A DNA stretch of 10,181 nucleotides, taken from the NCBI GenBank assembly GCA_943350065.1, contig CALQZZ010000012.1, positions 1-10,181 on the forward strand, given 5' to 3'. Under the pieces are notes generated by a model. The model was not told where the DNA came from. It saw only the letters and a list, made by a program, of their open reading frames with translations, and did not search any database. Below, in pieces: positions 5,933 to 10,181 of this stretch. Each line of letters opens with the position of its first letter. The stretch's first letter is position 1. The stretch is from Candidatus Nomurabacteria bacterium. Its GTDB lineage: Bacteria; Patescibacteriota; Minisyncoccia; Phycocordibacterales; UBA9973. The translations under genes were made by a program, and so were the position numbers.

Positions 5933-8197
5933 TTATAATTTCTTAACTTTAATTCTAAGTGAATTCGACACGACGGAAACGCTAGAGAATGCCATTGCGA
6001 GGCCGGCGAAGACGGGGTTTAAGAGCCAGCCGAAGATTGGATAGAAAAGGCCGGCGGCGAGCGGGATGCCTACTATATTATATATGAAAGCCCAGAAAAG
6101 ATTTTGTTTAATTCCAAGCATGGTGATTTTCGAAAGTTTGATTGCTTTGACGAGCTTGGAAATATCTCCATTTAAAAGTGTAATCCCTGCCGACTCGATA
6201 GCCACATCGGTGCCAGTGCCCATAGCAATGCCGACGTCGGCTTGGGCTAGGGCGGGCGCGTCGTTCACGCCGTCTCCGGCCATAGCGACGACGCGCCCGC
6301 TATTTTGCAATTCTTTTATCTTCGCTAGCTTATCAGCAGGCAATACATGCGCCACGACTTCATCGATACCGACGAGTGACGCCATATATTTTCCAGCTTT
6401 CTCATCATCCCCAGTGAGCATAATCACTTTTATGCCGAGTTTGTGCAAATCTGTGATCGCTTGTTTTGATTCAGTTTTAATTTCATCCGCGACCATCACA
6501 AAACCTAGGACTTCTTTTTTTGTCGCAAGAATCACCGGTGTCTTCCCTTGCATTGTGTATTGCTCTATTTTTGTCGCATCAAAACTTACTCCCAACTCTT
6601 TTATCATTTTCACATTGCCGACAAAATATTCTATTCCATTTACTGTGCCTTTAATTCCCTTTCCTTCTAAATTTTCAAAATTATTTATTTCTTCTATATT
6701 TATTTTATTTTCTACTGAGTAGTTCACGATTGCATTTGCAATAGAATGTTCTGACTTTTTTTCCAATGATGCAATTATTGAAATAAATTCTGACTTTTCT
6801 TTTCCGTTCAAAATTTCTATATCAACGAGTGTCGGCTTACCGATAGTTATCGTACCTGTCTTATCGACAATCACTGTGTCTACTTTGTGCAGTTTCTCGA
6901 GTGTTGCTGCGTCTTTAATTAAAATTCCTTCTTTCGCACCTTTACCGACGCCGACGATAATAGCAGTCGGCGTAGCTAGTCCGAGTGCACAAGGGCAAGC
7001 GATCACAAGTACGCCAACAAAACACATAAGTCCATATGAAAGTGCTTGTGAAAATCCGAGTGATCCTGAAGCAAAGAAAAGCCAAGCTCCGAGTGTGATG
7101 AATGCAATTACTAAAACAATCGGTACAAAGATGGCAGAAATTTTATCAGCCAGTGCTTGAATCGGTGCTTTACTACTCTGTGCTTCTTCAACCATTTTAA
7201 TAATTTGCGCGAGCAATGTCTCATTGCCGACTTTTGTGGCTTTGAAATTAAAAGTGCCTGTCGTATTTATCGTCCCCGCTACGACATTGTCCCCAACATT
7301 TTTCTTCGCTGGCATCGGTTCACCGGTCACCATTGATTCGTCGACAAAAGAATTACCTTCTACAATAGTTCCATCCACTGGGATTTTAGCTCCCGGTTTT
7401 ACAATAATAATATCTCCATGAACGACTTCATTCACAGAAATTTCTATTTCTTTTCCTGCACGAACGACGAGCGCAGTTTTGGCTTGTAAATTTAAAAGTT
7501 TTTCTATTGCATCACCTGTCTTTAATTTTGAACGAGTTTCTAAATATTTCCCAAGAGCGATAAAAGTGATGACAATAATAGTAACATCAAAATACATTAC
7601 ACCAACATTTGGAAAATCTTTAAGTAACGTCTCTTCAAAAGCACCCACCATGAAACTGTAAAAATAAGCGACAGAGGTTCCAAGTCCTATTAATGTATCC
7701 ATATTTGCTTTGCCTGTTTTAAGGAAACGATAAAAACCTTGTAGATAAGGCTTACCAACCACAAAAAGCATATAAGTCGCCATCAAAGGCAAAAGATGAT
7801 GAAAAAATTCCGACCAAACTAAAGGCATTTGGTACACAGGTTTAAATTGCGCCAAAATATCCCAAGCCATTACAAAAATACTTATCACAGCGAGTGGAAT
7901 TGCAGAAATAATTTTTAACTTCATTGATTTAAGTTCAGCCAACTTTTCATCTTTAGCACTAGCTAGAACGGTTCTAGCTAGTGGTTTTTCTAAAACTAAA
8001 GAATATCCGAGTATTTCGAGTTTCGTGTTTAAACTTTCTGGATTTGTCTTACTTTCGTCATATGAAATTTTTGCACTTTCAGTCCCCGGATTTACAGAAA
8101 TATCTGAGACACCATCGATTTTCTTCACAGTTCGCTCTATAATACTGGCACAACTCGCACAATGCATTCCTTTTATTTTGTAAGTTTTACTTTGCAT
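5933..8197 (-). CDS. copA: Cu(I)-exporting P1B-type ATPase
   Basis: This 754-residue pump exports Cu(I) across the membrane at the cost of ATP. One N-terminal HMA domain carries GMHCASC (Cys13, Cys16). Helices MA/MB lie at about 93-155, followed by two more helices. The actuator domain has TGE at 291-293. The ion site CPC is at 401-403, the phosphorylation motif DKTGT begins at Asp445, the nucleotide-site His is His484 (SEHS instead of the usual SEHP), and the hinge is GDGVNDAP (641-648). Tyr706-Asn707 in helix 7 and Met735/Ser738-Ser739 in helix 8 match Cu(I)-specific P1B-1 pumps. Length is normal and nothing is broken. It starts 4 bases after csoR with no ribosome-binding site, so coupling is likely. 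Base composition is very uneven, with a GC-rich patch over the C-terminal hinge region, and a 27-base palindrome lies in the HMA-to-helix linker. Confidence 0.97.
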   Translation of the reverse strand: MQSKTYKIKGMHCASCASIIERTVKKIDGVSDISVNPGTESAKISYDESKTNPESLNTKLEILGYSLVLEKPLARTVLASAKDEKLAELKSMKLKIISAIPLAVISIFVMAWDILAQFKPVYQMPLVWSEFFHHLLPLMATYMLFVVGKPYLQGFYRFLKTGKANMDTLIGLGTSVAYFYSFMVGAFEETLLKDFPNVGVMYFDVTIIVITFIALGKYLETRSKLKTGDAIEKLLNLQAKTALVVRAGKEIEISVNEVVHGDIIIVKPGAKIPVDGTIVEGNSFVDESMVTGEPMPAKKNVGDNVVAGTINTTGTFNFKATKVGNETLLAQIIKMVEEAQSSKAPIQALADKISAIFVPIVLVIAFITLGAWLFFASGSLGFSQALSYGLMCFVGVLVIACPCALGLATPTAIIVGVGKGAKEGILIKDAATLEKLHKVDTVIVDKTGTITIGKPTLVDIEILNGKEKSEFISIIASLEKKSEHSIANAIVNYSVENKINIEEINNFENLEGKGIKGTVNGIEYFVGNVKMIKELGVSFDATKIEQYTMQGKTPVILATKKEVLGFVMVADEIKTESKQAITDLHKLGIKVIMLTGDDEKAGKYMASLVGIDEVVAHVLPADKLAKIKELQNSGRVVAMAGDGVNDAPALAQADVGIAMGTGTDVAIESAGITLLNGDISKLVKAIKLSKITMLGIKQNLFWAFIYNIVGIPLAAGLFYPIFGWLLNPVFAGLAMAFSSVSVVSNSLRIKVKKL
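7957..7983. repeat. 27-base palindrome inside copA
   Basis: Arms 7957-7969 and 7971-7983 are perfect 13-bp reverse complements around a single G. It lies in the codons for about residues 72-80, the poorly conserved linker between the HMA domain and the first helix. Read on the plus strand it is followed by GTTTTT, giving a terminator-like shape antisense to copA. It could instead be a hairpin in copA mRNA or a binding site; no function can be assigned. Confidence 0.6.
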
Positions 8198-8201
8198 AAA
8201 A

Positions 8202-8465
8202 TTATTTACGTTTAAGCTGATAAACTTTTAAAATCTCACCAATAGCTTTTTCTGTCTGCCCTTTTTTGATCTGATTCACAGCACAGTGACCAAGGTGTCC
8301 TTCGAGTAAAACATCTTCTATATTTGAAAGTGCTTGCTTCACAGCTGAAGTTTGCGTAATCACATCGATACAATATTTATCTTTCTCTATCATATCTTGT
8401 AACCCTCTCACCTGCCCTTCAACTATTTTTAATCTACGTATTAGTTTTTGTTTATTTGTATGCAT
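8202..8465 (-). CDS. csoR: Copper-sensing repressor CsoR
   Basis: An 87-residue all-helical repressor of the CsoR/RcnR family. The opening KQKLIRRLKIVEGQVRGLQDMI is typical. The Cu(I)-site residues of CsoR are present: Cys32 in DKYCIDVITQ, then His57 and Cys61 in EGHLGHCAV. Copper binding should release the repressor from DNA. The ATG at 8465 is preferred over an in-frame ATG at 8495, because the longer version would be translated from the operator itself and adds ten residues unlike the family. It is the first gene of the copper operon and sits directly behind its own operator, so it represses itself with copA and the downstream genes. The -10 hexamer lies only six bases ahead of the ATG, so translation is probably leaderless. 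Confidence 0.95.
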   Translation of the reverse strand: MHTNKQKLIRRLKIVEGQVRGLQDMIEKDKYCIDVITQTSAVKQALSNIEDVLLEGHLGHCAVNQIKKGQTEKAIGEILKVYQLKRK

Positions 8466-8471
8466 AAATAT

Positions 8472-8500
8472 AGTATACCCCCTAGGGGGTATCAAGGCAA
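8472..8500 (-). promoter_or_regulatory. Promoter of the csoR-copA operon
   Basis: On the minus strand TTGCCT (8495-8500) serves as -35, followed by exactly 17 bases and TATACT (8472-8477) as -10. Six bases then lead to the ATG at 8465. The spacer is almost entirely the CsoR palindrome, so repressor binding should block RNA polymerase outright. Confidence 0.85.
8475..8492. promoter_or_regulatory. CsoR operator
   Basis: A perfect 18-bp palindrome, ATACCCCCTAGGGGGTAT, with a TACCCC/GGGGTA core as in known CsoR boxes. It is an isolated GC-rich block in an AT-rich gap and overlaps the -10 hexamer of the csoR promoter. The plus-strand DUF5667 promoter begins about 50 bases away, so it is less likely to be repressed from here. 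Confidence 0.95.
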
Positions 8501-8515
8501 GTTTGTAAAGTTAAC

Positions 8516-8524
8516 TGTGGATAA
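8516..8524 (-). other. Single consensus DnaA-box 9-mer
   Basis: The minus strand reads TTATCCACA, the consensus DnaA box, in the divergent gap between csoR and the DUF5667 gene. No further boxes, unwinding element or replication genes are nearby, so an origin is not supported. A DnaA-responsive promoter or chance are the alternatives. Confidence 0.25.
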
Positions 8525-8542
8525 CAATAAAATAGTCTTTAG

Positions 8543-8551
8543 TGGTATAAT
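8543..8551 (+). promoter_or_regulatory. Extended -10 leaderless promoter of the DUF5667 gene
   Basis: TGG directly precedes a perfect TATAAT (8546-8551), making an extended -10. Six bases separate the hexamer from the ATG at 8558, so the mRNA should begin at or beside the start codon. No good -35 is seen, as expected for extended -10 promoters. The same GTGGTAT(A/C)AT-N6-ATG arrangement precedes the response regulator. Confidence 0.75.
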
Positions 8552-8557
8552 AACAAT

Positions 8558-9466
8558 ATGATTCCATTTATTATTGCACTAGTGATAGCTATCACAGGAG
8601 GCACGGCGACTATAGCCGAAAGGTCTATTCCCGGAGATTTTTTGTATGGAGTAAAAGTTCACATTAATGAACCAGTGGCTGGGGTTTTTGCTTTAACCAA
8701 AGAAGAAAAAACTGAATGGCAAGAACGTATAGTCGAAAGACGACTAGATGAAGCTCAAAAATTAATTTCCAATAACAATCTAGACGAGGTCACTAGACTA
8801 GACCTCCAAAATCAAATATCAAGTCAAATTACAGAATTTAATACAAATGTAAACGAACTCTCTTTACAAAAGAATCAATCAGCAAATTCATCTGATTTAA
8901 ATATTAGACTTCAAGCATCACTCAACGCCTATAAAAGTGTTTTAGAGAATCTTTCAACCGAGGTAGTTCTTAATGAAAATACTAAAATAGAAAATCAAAA
9001 ACTTATTTCAAACATAGATGAAGCTACTAAAAAAATCAATACTGATAATAAAAAATTAGAGACAAATGTCGGGGTAATACCATTAGACACATCTACCCCA
9101 TCACAGACTATAGACAATTCTGTTTTAGTACTCGACAAACAAAAAGCTGCCGAAAATTTATTAAATTCTGCAAAACTTAGTTATCAAAAAGAAAAAATAA
9201 ATTTATCTACAAATATACAAAATCAAATAAGTAGCAAATTATCTTCAGCTGAAACTTCAATAGAAGAAGGTAAAACATTAATCATAAGTACAGACTACAC
9301 AAATTCTATAGAAAAATTTCAAACATCTATAAATACCACAAATTCAGCAAAATTATTAATGCTTTCAAACACAATAAAACGTGGTATTGAGGATGACAAC
9401 AACTTTGAAAAACATGGTAATGATATTGAAAATGAAGATTTTAATAGATCAGAAAACGATGATTAA
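8558..9466 (+). CDS. DUF5667-domain membrane-anchored coiled-coil protein
   Basis: A 302-residue protein with a hydrophobic N-terminal segment (about 2-19) that anchors or exports it. The DUF5667 signature follows: IPGDFLYGVKVHINEPV (24-40) and KTEWQERIVERRLDEAQKLI (51-70). The remaining 230 residues are rich in Asn, Ser, Lys and Glu, probably alpha-helical and partly coiled coil, ending in an acidic Asp/Glu/Asn tail (about 277-302). The start is firm: an in-frame stop lies at 8540-8542 and a leaderless -10 sits six bases before the ATG. The protein therefore lacks the basic n-region and any cytoplasmic domain; the family is often found with an anti-sigma-like region or beside a sigma factor, neither of which is seen here. 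Function is unknown; an envelope role on the outer face is inferred. Its promoter faces away from the copper operon. Confidence 0.8.
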   Translation: MIPFIIALVIAITGGTATIAERSIPGDFLYGVKVHINEPVAGVFALTKEEKTEWQERIVERRLDEAQKLISNNNLDEVTRLDLQNQISSQITEFNTNVNELSLQKNQSANSSDLNIRLQASLNAYKSVLENLSTEVVLNENTKIENQKLISNIDEATKKINTDNKKLETNVGVIPLDTSTPSQTIDNSVLVLDKQKAAENLLNSAKLSYQKEKINLSTNIQNQISSKLSSAETSIEEGKTLIISTDYTNSIEKFQTSINTTNSAKLLMLSNTIKRGIEDDNNFEKHGNDIENEDFNRSENDD

Positions 9467-9473
9467 AAAATAA

Positions 9474-9506
9474 CTTCATGAAGAATTCATTTTCAATCTA
9501 TAGAAT
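9474..9506 (+). promoter_or_regulatory. Regulator box C and promoter of the FMN-binding/apbE genes
   Basis: CTTCAT (9474-9479) and ATTCAT (9485-9490) are spaced 11 bp, followed by exactly 10 bases and the -10 hexamer TAGAAT (9501-9506). The ATG at 9519 lies 12 bases beyond, giving a leader of only about 6 bases and no Shine-Dalgarno sequence. Spacing and sequence match boxes A and B, which suggests control by the same OmpR/PhoB-type regulator. An alternative hexamer TATAAA at 9506-9511 would make the mRNA leaderless but break the shared spacing. Confidence 0.6.
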
Positions 9507-9518
9507 ATAAAAAGTTTT

Positions 9519-10043
9519 ATGAAAAAAATAATTTTATCATCATTATTAATATTTAGCTTTGGCGCATACATATTGCATGTGCGTATTTTAGGAGCTGAAG
9601 CCCCTGTCGCTTTAAAACCAAGACCAAATAAACCACCAGTTGCTTTAAATCTTCCCCAATATAACCAAATTGTAACAGAACCAATTATTCAACCTGATGT
9701 AAAACCCACCCCAACACCCACTCCAAAACCAACTCCTACTCCACCTCCACCAGTAATAAATACTGGTAAATACAGAAATGGCACCTATACAGGTGACTCT
9801 GTCGATGCATCATATGGCTATGTGCAAGTTAGGGTTGTTATTTCTGGTGGCAAAATAGCCGATGTTCAATTCCTAGACCATCCACGAGGTGGAAACTCAA
9901 CAAGAATAAATAATTATGCTATGCCTTACTTAATCAGTGAAGCCATTGCCTTACAAGACTCAAATGTCGACACTGTTTCTGGTGCTTCATACACTAGTGA
10001 AGCCTATCGTCAATCTTTAGGATCAGCTTTAGCTCAAGCTTAA
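9519..10043 (+). CDS. Secreted FMN-binding-domain flavoprotein, predicted ApbE substrate
   Basis: A 174-residue exported redox protein. MKKIILSSLLIFSFGAYIL is a signal peptide or anchor (about 4-20), with possible cleavage near Ala26. A Pro/Thr linker at 62-78 (repeated PT units) holds the C-terminal domain away from the membrane. The FMN_bind domain covers about 83-174. The flavinylation motif is DTVSGASYTS (151-160): in NqrC/RnfG-like domains the residue after SGA receives FMN by a phosphoester bond. Here it is Ser157, where Thr is usual. The next gene, 7 bases downstream, begins apbE, the enzyme that makes this bond, which strongly supports the prediction. The domain is the minimal stand-alone type without Rnf/Nqr partners in view. 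It is probably an extracytosolic electron carrier; its membrane electron donor is not visible here. Confidence 0.9.
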   Translation: MKKIILSSLLIFSFGAYILHVRILGAEAPVALKPRPNKPPVALNLPQYNQIVTEPIIQPDVKPTPTPTPKPTPTPPPPVINTGKYRNGTYTGDSVDASYGYVQVRVVISGGKIADVQFLDHPRGGNSTRINNYAMPYLISEAIALQDSNVDTVSGASYTSEAYRQSLGSALAQA

Positions 10044-10050
10044 ATATACA

Positions 10051-10181
10051 ATGAAACAAGAACAAATTATCATGGGAACACCCATTATTATTGAAATTAA
10101 TAATCAAGAAACTAAGCAAGAAATTTTTGATGAAGTTTTTGATTATTTCAAATATGTCGATGAAAAATTTAGCACTTACAA
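10051..10181 (+). CDS. apbE: FAD:protein FMN transferase ApbE, N-terminal part (cut by window end)
   Basis: Only the first 43 codons are present, open at the right edge. The start MKQEQIIMGTPIIIEI followed by a helix ending FDYFKYVDEKFSTY is characteristic of ApbE, in which MGT and a later FS(T/R)Y mark the N-terminal region. The enzyme uses FAD to attach FMN to a Thr or Ser of FMN_bind domains, releasing AMP. It lies 7 bases after the FMN-binding gene and is surely co-transcribed with its substrate. No signal peptide is seen at the N-terminus, so flavinylation would occur in the cytoplasm before export, or an internal start is used. The catalytic region is outside the window. Confidence 0.85.
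   Translation, partial: MKQEQIIMGTPIIIEINNQETKQEIFDEVFDYFKYVDEKFSTY

Noticed and set aside
6066..6722. Long open frame on the plus strand opposite copA
   Set aside because: It mirrors the conserved hinge and nucleotide domain of CopA; low-complexity Ser/Ile/Pro content, no motif.
8466..8495. Longer CsoR frame starting at 8495
   Set aside because: The added codons lie in the operator and -10 region, upstream of the predicted transcript start.
9703..9753. Short DNA repeats in the FMN-binding gene
   Set aside because: They are the codons of the Pro/Thr linker; protein-level low complexity explains them, not a separate repeat element.

Overview
The window reads as an AT-rich chromosomal segment from a bacterium of the candidate phyla radiation (Patescibacteria/Parcubacteria-like). 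This is inference from recalled family distributions: a stand-alone DUF5667 protein, a secreted DUF5666 protein, an HMA-fused TauE/SafE-type membrane protein followed by a small anchored cupredoxin, almost no Shine-Dalgarno sequences, and several apparently leaderless genes. No rRNA, tRNA, CRISPR array or insertion sequence is visible. All gaps between genes are under 140 bases.

Layout. Positions 23-2149 (minus) hold a flavin/NAD(P)H reductase fused to two PAS domains and a small secreted DUF5666 protein. Positions 2305-3931 (minus) hold an OmpR/PhoB-type response regulator and its histidine kinase. Positions 3976-8465 (minus) hold a tightly packed copper operon: csoR, copA, an HExxH metallopeptidase-like gene, an HMA-TauE/SafE-like membrane protein and a cupredoxin, driven by a promoter whose spacer is filled by a textbook CsoR palindrome. 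No convincing terminator separates the last copper gene from the response regulator, so read-through from copper operon to two-component system is possible; a clear terminator follows the kinase. Divergently, on the plus strand, lie a DUF5667 protein, a secreted FMN-binding-domain protein and the start of apbE, whose product attaches FMN covalently to such domains.

The most striking unexplained signal is a 17-bp direct-repeat box, CTTCAT-N5-(C/T/A)TTCAT-like with an 11-bp period, found three times. Each copy lies exactly 10 bp upstream of a TAnnAT -10 hexamer: before the response regulator, before the DUF5666 leader (overlapping the kinase 3' end), and before the FMN-binding/apbE pair. The geometry matches Pho-box-type class II activation by an OmpR/PhoB-family regulator. 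The simplest model is that the encoded regulator autoregulates and controls a cell-surface flavoprotein module plus a secreted DUF5666 protein. With the PAS-linked flavin reductase nearby, the window looks like a copper-defence island joined to a regulated extracytosolic flavin redox system.
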